A stretch of 6,112 bases of DNA from Planctomycetota bacterium (GTDB lineage: Bacteria; Planctomycetota; UBA1135; GCA-002686595), in assembly GCA_016764635.1 (NCBI GenBank), contig JAESRM010000011.1, positions 8,367 to 14,478 of the forward strand, written 5' to 3'. Below the pieces are notes generated by a model, which was not told where the DNA came from, did no database searches, and saw nothing but the letters and a program-made list of their open reading frames with translations. Positions 1 to 5,803 of this stretch are shown in pieces (within the stretch, counting starts at the first letter, position 1; the number at the start of each line of letters is the position of its first letter). The translations under genes were made by a program, and so were the position numbers.

Positions 1-816
1 AGTTTCGATCTCTTGCTCCAACCTTTGGAGCGAGTGGGGATGGAGTTTGCCTTGATTTTGGTATCTGGCGTTTTTGGTGTCTTGGCCCTGCTGATCTTCA
101 AGCACATCAGCCCGCAGGCCTCGATTCGTAAGGAGAAGAACTTGATCAAAGGGCACATGATCGAGATTCGTCTCTATCAGGATGACCTTGGATTGGTGTC
201 GAAGGCGATCGGGAAAGTCCTTTGGCACAACCTGCGTTACGTGTGCCTGAACTTTGGCCCCTTCATCCCGCTGGCGATTCCATTCGCCCTGGTCGCCGGA
301 CAACTCGTCGCCCGCTATGGCTTTGAGCCCATGCCTGTGGCCGCTTCCGCGCAAACCCAGTTGGCGGGCGAAGGACACACCCTAAGCCTCACTTGGGAGG
401 CCGGTGAAGCGATTCAAGTGACCTATCCCGACGGTATCACCCCCGTGTCGGCCCTCATCCAGGTGCCCGAGCAAGGTCGCGGTTTCCAGGAGTTCGTAGT
501 GGAGCGGCCCGGCCAATATGAGATCACCTTGCAACTTGCGGGCGCCATCACGAGCAAACGCATTTGGGCCGGCGAGCGTCCCGAGCAAGGCCTCCGCTAT
601 CCGGCCATTCAACCCCTGCGCGTGGCCGGTTGGGAGCAAATCCTGTGGCCCGCCGAATCAGCACCCAGCGGCTGGCAGAAGATCGAATTCAAGTATCCCG
701 AGAGTTCGCTTGGCTGGTTACCCGGCCAAGGACCCAGTGGAGTCCTATTGAACCTGATCCTGTTTTCCATGCTCTTCGGTTTCGTTGCGCTCAAGCCCCT
801 AGGCGTGGAAATCTAA
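1..816 (+). CDS. Three-helix membrane protein of unknown function, 5' end outside window
   Basis: The frame is open from base 1 to the TAA at 814-816, giving 271 visible residues. Two internal starts are possible, TTG at 13 and ATG at 40 (GGAG at 27-30 lies nine bases before it). However, the residues before them (SFDLLLQPLERVG) read like the natural lead-in to the first helix, so I think the true start lies outside the window. In window numbering there is a hydrophobic helix at about 14-34, then a basic, probably cytoplasmic stretch (KHISPQASIRKEKNLIKGHM, then EIRLYQDDLG). A second helix lies at 86-104 and a third at 247-264. Residues 110-240 between helices 2 and 3 are polar and beta-like, probably an extracytoplasmic domain. 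The pattern resembles conserved hypothetical membrane proteins of Planctomycetota and similar phyla. A distant Oxa1/EMC3-like relationship is possible but not shown. The stop overlaps the next start, so the two genes are probably co-translated. Confidence 0.8.
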   Translation, partial: SFDLLLQPLERVGMEFALILVSGVFGVLALLIFKHISPQASIRKEKNLIKGHMIEIRLYQDDLGLVSKAIGKVLWHNLRYVCLNFGPFIPLAIPFALVAGQLVARYGFEPMPVAASAQTQLAGEGHTLSLTWEAGEAIQVTYPDGITPVSALIQVPEQGRGFQEFVVERPGQYEITLQLAGAITSKRIWAGERPEQGLRYPAIQPLRVAGWEQILWPAESAPSGWQKIEFKYPESSLGWLPGQGPSGVLLNLILFSMLFGFVALKPLGVEI

Positions 817-818
817 TG
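807..818 (+). promoter_or_regulatory. Weak ribosome binding site with TAATG stop/start overlap
   Basis: The TAA stop of the membrane protein (814-816) and the ATG of the HD hydrolase (816-818) share the base at 816. A GGA at 807-809, six bases before the ATG, is the only Shine-Dalgarno-like element. This arrangement is typical of termination-reinitiation coupling. It decides the start of the downstream gene, because the open frame reaches far upstream into the membrane gene. Confidence 0.6.
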
Positions 819-1385
819 GGACTGCTCTTTGACTTGGGAGTGGAGAAAGCCCTGCGCGCTGCACTGGAAGCCCACGATGATCAGACACGTAAGGGCAGCA
901 GTATCCCGTATATCTCCCACCCGATGCATGTGGCCATGATGCTCTCGCGTATGGGGTGCGATGCAGGCATGGTGCAGGCTGGATTGCTGCACGACGTGGT
1001 CGAGGACTGCGACGATTGGACCACAGAACGTGTGCGAGCCGAATTCGGATCGGATGTGGCTGAGCTGGTGGAAGAGTTGACCGAGGAAAGTGGAGACTCT
1101 TGGGAAGCACGCAAACAAGCGGCTGTCGACAAGGTTGCGACCATGACCGATCGTGCTGCGACATTGAAGGCGTGCGACAAACTCCACAACCTTTCCACCT
1201 TGGCCATCGCCCTAGAGGAAAGTTCGGACCCCGAAACGGTTTGGAGCCACTTCAGCCGAGGCCCGGAATCGACGATCGAAAAGTCATTGGGTTTGGTCGA
1301 CGCATTGAGTCATCGAATAGACCCCGCATTGTCCGACGAATTGTCCATGGCCTTGGCGCGCTTGAAGCGACTCGCCTCAATTTAA
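816..1385 (+). CDS. Stand-alone HD-domain (p)ppGpp hydrolase-like protein (RelA/SpoT HD family)
   Basis: This 189-residue protein is a single HD domain of the kind found at the N terminus of Rel/SpoT and in small alarmone hydrolases. Residues 23-36 (DQTRKGSSIPYISHP region) match the family's conserved Q-x-RK-x-G-x-PYI-x-HP entry motif. H35, H59-D60 (in GLLHDVVED) and D121 (in KACDKLHNL) are the expected metal ligands. E63-D64 and N125 fit further active-site positions. Known members use Mn2+ to remove pyrophosphate from the 3' position of ppGpp. There is no synthetase, TGS or ACT domain, and the length fits a small hydrolase. The frame is open upstream to about 564, but the ATG at 816 is chosen because the domain begins directly after it and it overlaps the previous stop. 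The substrate could also be another nucleotide, since the HD superfamily is broad and NADPH phosphatase activity is known for Mesh1. The 3' end overlaps the facing nucleotidase gene. Confidence 0.88.
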   Translation: MGLLFDLGVEKALRAALEAHDDQTRKGSSIPYISHPMHVAMMLSRMGCDAGMVQAGLLHDVVEDCDDWTTERVRAEFGSDVAELVEELTEESGDSWEARKQAAVDKVATMTDRAATLKACDKLHNLSTLAIALEESSDPETVWSHFSRGPESTIEKSLGLVDALSHRIDPALSDELSMALARLKRLASI

Positions 1386-2203
1386 GCTGTGGCTCCGCAG
1401 GCGATGAGCGCCCGCAAGATCCGGTCCTTGTCGACGGGCCTACAGACGAGCATCTGGTCATTGTACGGATTGGTTTGGTTGTAGGTTTGGCTGGATCCGT
1501 CCAAGCGGGAAACGAACCAGCCTTGTGCTAGTGCAATGCACTCGGGCGCGCAGGTGTCCCATTCCTTGAGACCGGTTTTGTGCACGTAGAAGTCCGCTTC
1601 GCCTCGCAAGAGCAATCCGACCTTGTTTCCCACACTGCCCGCGGGCACCAATTCAGCGTCGAGTTCGCTCGCAAGAGCCTCGACCCAGGGCGGAGTGTGG
1701 CTGCGACTCACGGCTAGACGTAATTTTTTGCCCCCTGGACTGTTCCCAGGAAGAATTTCTCCAGGTCCGTCCATTCCGGCGGATTCGAAGCCAGGCGCGG
1801 CCACACCCCACAAAGTGATGCCTTGGGAGGGCAGGGCTACGGCGCCCAAGCTGCAGAGCCCACCGACCGTGAGAGCCACATGCACGGCCCAATCTTCGCG
1901 GTCTGATTGGTATTCCTTGGTCCCATCGAGGGGGTCAACGATCCAAACTCGACGTTTGTCGAGCCGCGCAGGCGTATCGGCTGTTTCCTCGGAAAGCAGC
2001 CCATCTTCAGGGTAACGGCCCAGTATCAGTCCCTGAAGGTAGGCGTCGCAAGCCTGGTCTCCCACGTCGGCCAGGGTGCGATCCCGCCAACGTCCACTCT
2101 TCCGGATTTGCAGGGCACGTTGGCCCGCTTGGTGGGCGGCCAGCTTGGCGAACTCAAGATCTCGGGCCAAAGTGGCCAGTTCGGTGGGGGGCATGTTGGG
2201 CAT
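1382..2203 (-). CDS. cysQ: 3'(2'),5'-bisphosphate nucleotidase CysQ-like, inositol monophosphatase superfamily
   Basis: The 273-residue protein has the complete metal-binding signature of the lithium-sensitive phosphatase superfamily: LLSEET at 69-74 (E72/E73), WIVDPLDGTKEY at 87-98 (D90, D93, T95) and KEWDTCAPE at 213-221 (D216). VSRSH at 165-169 and GSVGNKVGLL around 189-198 are typical of the CysQ branch rather than of plain inositol monophosphatases. Known CysQ enzymes hydrolyse 3'-phosphoadenosine 5'-phosphate (pAp) to AMP, or PAPS to APS, recycling a toxic by-product of sulfate assimilation and sulfotransfer in the cytoplasm. The length is normal for the family. The start is the ATG at 2203; the ATG three codons later (2194) is an alternative. 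Neither has a visible Shine-Dalgarno sequence, so the choice is uncertain by three residues. The gene is divergent from korA and convergent with the HD hydrolase, with stop codons overlapping. No sulfate-assimilation genes are nearby, so another phosphorylated substrate remains possible. Confidence 0.85.
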   Translation of the reverse strand: MPNMPPTELATLARDLEFAKLAAHQAGQRALQIRKSGRWRDRTLADVGDQACDAYLQGLILGRYPEDGLLSEETADTPARLDKRRVWIVDPLDGTKEYQSDREDWAVHVALTVGGLCSLGAVALPSQGITLWGVAAPGFESAGMDGPGEILPGNSPGGKKLRLAVSRSHTPPWVEALASELDAELVPAGSVGNKVGLLLRGEADFYVHKTGLKEWDTCAPECIALAQGWFVSRLDGSSQTYNQTNPYNDQMLVCRPVDKDRILRALIACGATA

Positions 2204-2429
2204 GGGGGCGGGGCCGGAATTCGATGGGGATGCGCTGTATGAGACATCCGAGCGGGGGTTCCGGGCAAAGGTTCAGGGAACAAGGAATCGTAGGTGGGTG
2301 CAACGCCTGCAAAGTCTATAAAATGTCTCGCAAACTCACAGGGTAGAGCGCGGCTGATTCAAGCTGGCTCGAGCTCACCCTATGACACCCCACTCCAAGT
2401 AGATCGGCCTTCATCCGACCCTCCAGGAA
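2204..2429. promoter_or_regulatory. Divergent intergenic region between cysQ and korA
   Basis: This 226-base stretch separates two divergent genes and should carry promoters for both. On the plus strand an AT-rich TATAAAAT at 2317-2324 is a plausible -10 element for korA, about 105 bases before the start codon. No good -35 hexamer sits 16-18 bases upstream (about 2/6 match), so it is weak or depends on an activator or another sigma factor. On the minus strand I see no convincing cysQ promoter. A stem-loop at 2340-2381 lies in the predicted korA leader. No clear operator repeat was found. Confidence 0.4.
2340..2381 (+). other. Possible stem-loop in the korA 5' leader
   Basis: AGGGT at 2340-2344 pairs with ACCCT at 2377-2381, and GAGC at 2346-2349 pairs with GCTC at 2373-2376. 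This makes nine base pairs with one bulged A at 2345 and a 23-base loop. It lies just after the possible -10 element and about 50 bases before the korA start, so it would be in the transcript leader. There is no U-tract after it, so it is not an obvious attenuator. A chance origin cannot be excluded. Confidence 0.3.
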
Positions 2430-4283
2430 ATGACGTCCAACCAGGAACCCACCAAGGGGCAAAAGCCCCAAATCGTCGATCGAGTAGTCATCCGCTTCGC
2501 AGGAGACTCGGGCGACGGTATTCAGATCTCGGGCAATCAGTTCACCATGACTAGTGCCCTGGCCGGAAATGACTTAGCCACATTGCCGGACTTCCCCGCT
2601 GAGATCCGTGCGCCACTCGGTACCCGGGCTGGCGTCTCGGGATTTCAGATCCAATTCAGTTCCAAGGACATCCATACGCCGGGCGATGAGCCCGATGTTT
2701 TGGTGGCGATGAACCCGGCCGCTTTGGTGGTCAACCTGAAATCGGTCAAGCGCGGCGGCATTCTGGTTCTGAACACGGGCAACTTCAAAGAGTTGGACCT
2801 TAAGAAAGCCAAGCTGGAAACCAATCCCTTGGATGATGGTTCGCTCGAAGGCTACCGCGTCATTCCGGTGGATGTGAACGCGCGCGTCAAGGAGGCTTTG
2901 GCCGATTCACCCTTGAGCGCCAAGGGTAAAGAACGCTGCAAGAACTTCTACACGCTGGGCCTGATGTACTGGCTGTACAGCCGCCCGCTGGAGCCGACAT
3001 TGGATTGGCTTGCGGATAAGTTCAAGAAGAACCCAGACCTGGTGGAGGCCAACCAAACCGCGCTGCGTGCTGGCTACAACGCTGGAGACATCCACGAGAT
3101 TTTCAACGGACAGTACGAAGTGCCTAAGACCAGTTCCTTGCCGCCTGGTACCTACCGCAACGTGGTGGGCAACCATGCCGTTGCCATGGGCCTGGTCGCC
3201 GGTGCTCGCTTGGCGGGCCTGAAACTTGTGTTGGGGTCCTATCCGATCACGCCGGCCTCTACGGTGCTCGAGTTGCTTGCGAACTACAAAGAGCATGGGA
3301 TCACTACGATTCAAGCGGAGGATGAGATCGCCGCCATTTGTGCCGCCATCGGAGCGGCCTATGGCGGTGCACTCGGAGTGACCGCCACTTCTGGTCCGGG
3401 TATGGCGTTGAAGACCGAGGCCATCGGCCTTGCTGTTGCGGTGGAATTGCCCCTGGTGGTTCTAAACGTGCAACGCGCGGGTCCTTCAACGGGTCTTCCC
3501 ACGAAAGTAGAGCAATCCGACCTGTTCCAGGCGGTTTGGGGGCGCAATGGTGATACACCGGTGCCCGTTGTCGCCATCGCTTCCGCCTCTGATGCTTTCG
3601 AAGTGACCGTGGAAGCCTGCCGTCTAGCCGTGCAGTACATGACCCCGGTGATTCTGCTTTCTGACAACTTCATAGCCAATGGCGCCCAGCCCTGGTTGCT
3701 TCCGGACATGGACTCCCTGCCCAAGTTCCCGGTCAATTTCAAAACCACGCCCGATGATCGCGATATTTACTCGCGCGATGAAAACGGGGCGCGCCCTTGG
3801 ATCATTCCTGGAACGCCCGAGCTCATGTACCGTATTGGTGGATTGGAGCGTGACCAGAAAGGCAACGTTTCCGGTGATCCCGAAAACCACCAAGCCATGA
3901 GCCATGCCCGGGATGAAAAAATTCGTGGCATAGCCAAGAAATTGCCGACCCCTGAAGTGCAGGGCGAGCAGCAAGGCGATTTACTCATGCTCGGTTGGGG
4001 ATCGACCATTGGGTCGCTGACCCGCTGCTACGAAAAAGCCACGGAGAAAGGGCACAAGGTGGGCAGGATTCACCTACGTCATATTTGGCCGATGGCTCCG
4101 GGTCTGGACGAGATCTTCGCACGCTACAAAACCATCCTTGTTCCTGAGTTGAACATGGGACAGTTGGTGGTGCTGCTGCGCTCTGAATACCCCCAACACA
4201 AATTTGTCTCGCTGACTAAAGTGTCAGGGCAACCTTTCCTGACCTCCGAGATCGACGCCGAAGTGGATCGCCTGCTGGCCTAA
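2430..4283 (+). CDS. korA: 2-oxoacid (probably 2-oxoglutarate):ferredoxin oxidoreductase, fused gamma-alpha subunit
   Basis: The 617-residue protein has the usual length and order of the fused KorA subunit. The N-terminal gamma domain begins at about residue 17 with VVIRFAGDSGDGIQISG (residues 19-35) and includes a PAEIRAPLGTRAGVSGFQIQ segment near 56-75. The alpha (pyrimidine-binding) domain follows from about residue 240, with the family hallmark YPITP at 271-275, AEDEIAA around 296-302 and TSGPG at 320-324. A C-terminal transketolase-like domain follows, around 510-617. With KorB it forms a cytoplasmic complex that oxidatively decarboxylates a 2-oxoacid to acyl-CoA and reduces ferredoxin, or runs in reverse. 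The first in-frame start after the upstream TAG at 2400 is the ATG at 2430. An AGGA ends only one base before it, too close for a normal ribosome binding site. The gene is 14 bases upstream of korB in the same operon. The 2-oxoglutarate assignment rests on overall resemblance to actinobacterial and related KorAB. Pyruvate or branched-chain substrates are less likely but possible. Confidence 0.92.
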   Translation: MTSNQEPTKGQKPQIVDRVVIRFAGDSGDGIQISGNQFTMTSALAGNDLATLPDFPAEIRAPLGTRAGVSGFQIQFSSKDIHTPGDEPDVLVAMNPAALVVNLKSVKRGGILVLNTGNFKELDLKKAKLETNPLDDGSLEGYRVIPVDVNARVKEALADSPLSAKGKERCKNFYTLGLMYWLYSRPLEPTLDWLADKFKKNPDLVEANQTALRAGYNAGDIHEIFNGQYEVPKTSSLPPGTYRNVVGNHAVAMGLVAGARLAGLKLVLGSYPITPASTVLELLANYKEHGITTIQAEDEIAAICAAIGAAYGGALGVTATSGPGMALKTEAIGLAVAVELPLVVLNVQRAGPSTGLPTKVEQSDLFQAVWGRNGDTPVPVVAIASASDAFEVTVEACRLAVQYMTPVILLSDNFIANGAQPWLLPDMDSLPKFPVNFKTTPDDRDIYSRDENGARPWIIPGTPELMYRIGGLERDQKGNVSGDPENHQAMSHARDEKIRGIAKKLPTPEVQGEQQGDLLMLGWGSTIGSLTRCYEKATEKGHKVGRIHLRHIWPMAPGLDEIFARYKTILVPELNMGQLVVLLRSEYPQHKFVSLTKVSGQPFLTSEIDAEVDRLLA

Positions 4284-4297
4284 GCCCCCAAACCGTC

Positions 4298-5299
4298 ATG
4301 ACTACCACAGACAAACCCAAGCTCACTCGCAAGGACTTCCAGTCGGATCAGGATATTCGCTGGTGCCCCGGATGCGGTGATTACGCGATCCTTGCCACGG
4401 TGCAAAAGTACTTGGCGTCCATCGAAGCGGATCCCGCCAATACGGTCGTGGTCAGCGGAATCGGCTGTTCAAGCCGTTTCCCCTACTACATGAACACGTA
4501 CGGGTTCCACACCATCCATGGCCGTGCCCCGGCAGTGGCCATGGGGCTCAAGGTGGCCAACCCGGACCTGGACATCTGGTTGGTCACTGGCGACGGCGAC
4601 TCCATGTCGATCGGCGGCAACCACTTGATCCATGTGCTTCGGCGCAATTTGAACATCACTATCTTGATGTTCAACAACGAGATCTATGGCTTGACCAAGG
4701 GCCAGTATTCGCCGACGTCGCCCCTGGGCACGCGCAAGAAAACGACCCCCATGGGATCCGTCGACCGCCCGTTCAACCCGCTGCAACTGGCATTGGGTTC
4801 CCAGGCTACCTTCGTGGCGCGCACAGTGGATTCCGACCCCAAGCACATGGCAAAAGTCATCGCTGCCGCCCATAAACACAAGGGTACGTCCTTCGTTGAG
4901 ATCCTTCAAAACTGCGTGATCTTCAACAAGGACTTCTACTCCGATTCCATGGACCGCAGCGTGCGCGCGGATCGCACCGTGGATTTGTGGCCTGGCGAGC
5001 CCATGGTTTACGGCAAGGAACGCGACAAGGGTTTGAAGCTCAATGGCTTCGAGATTGAAGGTTGCAGCGCCAGCGACGCAGATGTTTGGAACCCCTCGAC
5101 GCGAAGTTCAGCACCGGGAGTTCTGCTGAGTGGTATCACCGACATCGATGGCATGCCTATGCCGATGGGGATTTTTCGCGATGTGGAAGCCCTCGTCTAT
5201 GACGAGGCGGTGGCCGCTCAAGTGAATGCATCGATTCCTGAGTCAGGACCTCCTCCCTTGAAGGATCTGGTTTGGGGTGGTGAGACCTGGGAGGTCTAA
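4298..5299 (+). CDS. korB: 2-oxoacid (probably 2-oxoglutarate):ferredoxin oxidoreductase, beta subunit
   Basis: This 333-residue subunit carries thiamine diphosphate and the single [4Fe-4S] cluster of the two-subunit enzyme. The expected cluster ligands are all present: C23 and C26 in WCPGCGD, C57 in GIGCSSR and C206 in LQNCVIFN. The thiamine diphosphate motif runs from GDGD at 98-101 to NNEIYGLT at 126-133. The segment TPMGSVDRPFNPLQLALG, followed by ATFVAR, is typical of KorB of the 2-oxoglutarate type. The start ATG at 4298 puts the CPGCGD motif at the position usual for the family. No Shine-Dalgarno sequence is visible in the 14-base gap after korA, so translation probably depends on coupling to korA. 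No delta (two-cluster ferredoxin) subunit or ferredoxin gene follows. Instead a strong terminator-like hairpin begins 16 bases after the stop, so the operon appears to end here. Confidence 0.93.
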   Translation: MTTTDKPKLTRKDFQSDQDIRWCPGCGDYAILATVQKYLASIEADPANTVVVSGIGCSSRFPYYMNTYGFHTIHGRAPAVAMGLKVANPDLDIWLVTGDGDSMSIGGNHLIHVLRRNLNITILMFNNEIYGLTKGQYSPTSPLGTRKKTTPMGSVDRPFNPLQLALGSQATFVARTVDSDPKHMAKVIAAAHKHKGTSFVEILQNCVIFNKDFYSDSMDRSVRADRTVDLWPGEPMVYGKERDKGLKLNGFEIEGCSASDADVWNPSTRSSAPGVLLSGITDIDGMPMPMGIFRDVEALVYDEAVAAQVNASIPESGPPPLKDLVWGGETWEV

Positions 5300-5315
5300 C
5301 CCCCAACGCTCCAAC

Positions 5316-5374
5316 GAAAGAGGCTCCGAGGCCTTGCACCATTTAGCGATGGGCAAGGCGTCGGAGCCTCTTTC
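5316..5374. terminator. Long symmetrical hairpin, probable bidirectional terminator
   Basis: The arms at 5316-5337 and 5353-5374 pair over 22 positions with a single G-G mismatch (5330/5360). CCAT at 5339-5342 and ATGG at 5349-5352 extend the stem past a one-base bulge, leaving a six-base loop. The plus-strand copy ends in CTCTTTC and the minus-strand copy ends the same way, so U-runs are short (three) on both sides. The hairpin sits between the convergent korB and the 94-residue minus-strand gene, where one structure could end both transcripts. Confidence 0.8.
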
Positions 5375-5412
5375 TATTGGGGCAGGCATCCGGCCCTGTC
5401 TGGTCCGAATTT

Positions 5413-5697
5413 TTACAGCTTGGTGATCTCGCCTAAGGGCTTCCAACCCGTGACGCCCGAGGCGTCGAAGCGCATGTCCTTGTGCTTCACATCCACTCCG
5501 TACGTGGCGGTCTCGCGCACCCAATGCTGCGCCTTGGCGTCGTTGTCGGCCGCGGAGCTGGGGTCCCACACGTCGCAGTCGTGCATGAGGACTTCAAAAC
5601 CGTTGCACATGTCGAAGCGACCGATGTAGATCGTGCCGTCCTCGCAATCCACGACGAGGGTGATGCCGTGGGGGGCTTCCATGATGTGTTGACTCAT
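5413..5697 (-). CDS. Small acidic protein of unknown function (94 residues)
   Basis: I do not recognise this protein. It has 94 residues, no signal peptide and no membrane segment. The N-terminal half looks like alternating beta strands with turns (ITLVVDCEDGTIYIGRFDM, then GFEVLMHDCDV), which recalls a small beta-barrel such as an Sm-like fold, but this is only an impression. Cysteines at 18, 31 and 41 are not arranged as a clear metal site. Residues 40-55 are acidic (HDCDVWDP, then AADNDAKA), and the end (GVTGWKPLGEITKL) may form a last strand. Support for coding comes from its position: it ends just before a terminator-like hairpin and follows a same-strand gene fragment 106 bases upstream. 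The ATG at 5697 is used; the ATG five codons later is an alternative. Neither has a strong ribosome binding site. Confidence 0.6.
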   Translation of the reverse strand: MSQHIMEAPHGITLVVDCEDGTIYIGRFDMCNGFEVLMHDCDVWDPSSAADNDAKAQHWVRETATYGVDVKHKDMRFDASGVTGWKPLGEITKL

Positions 5698-5803
5698 GGT
5701 CCCAGGTATACCCTAACGGGCGCGGGAGGGTGCCCGCCAATCGCCAAATCACGGCCTAGTCTCCAGGGGCCATGGGTGGCGCGGGCTATCCGGAATTCCG
5801 CCC
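5698..5803 (-). other. Short gap between two minus-strand genes
   Basis: This 106-base gap follows the stop of the S51-like fragment. It contains a small GC-rich stem (CGGGC at 5717-5721 pairing with GCCCG at 5732-5736) and an eight-base palindrome, GGTATACC, at 5705-5712, just before the start of the 94-residue gene. The palindrome could be a protein site or part of a -10 element, but neither has further support. There is no U-tract, so I do not call a terminator. Confidence 0.2.

Noticed and set aside
13..42. TTG at 13 or ATG at 40 as the true start of the membrane protein
   Set aside because: The frame is open to the window edge and the preceding residues look like part of the protein. 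The ATG at 40 would start directly at the first helix. It remains possible, but is less likely than a start outside the window.
564..815. Upstream extension of the HD hydrolase frame by 84 codons
   Set aside because: It lies inside the membrane protein gene in another frame, the residues are arginine- and proline-rich without any domain, and the HD domain begins directly after the ATG at 816.
2294..2554. Plus-strand frame crossing the korA promoter region
   Set aside because: It overlaps the korA start in another frame and has a low-complexity, basic composition with no recognisable domain.
2907..3974. Minus-strand open frames inside korA
   Set aside because: They are mirror frames of a GC-rich gene whose own product is clearly conserved. 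Their translations show no domain.
4469..4909. Minus-strand open frame of 146 codons inside korB
   Set aside because: It covers the most conserved part of korB (the GDGD and NNEIYG region) and its translation resembles no protein family.
5243..5569. Minus-strand frame spanning the korB end and the hairpin
   Set aside because: It runs through the terminator-like hairpin and overlaps both the korB end and the 94-residue gene in other frames.
5705..5712. GGTATACC palindrome as an operator
   Set aside because: Eight-base palindromes are common by chance, and no second copy is present nearby.
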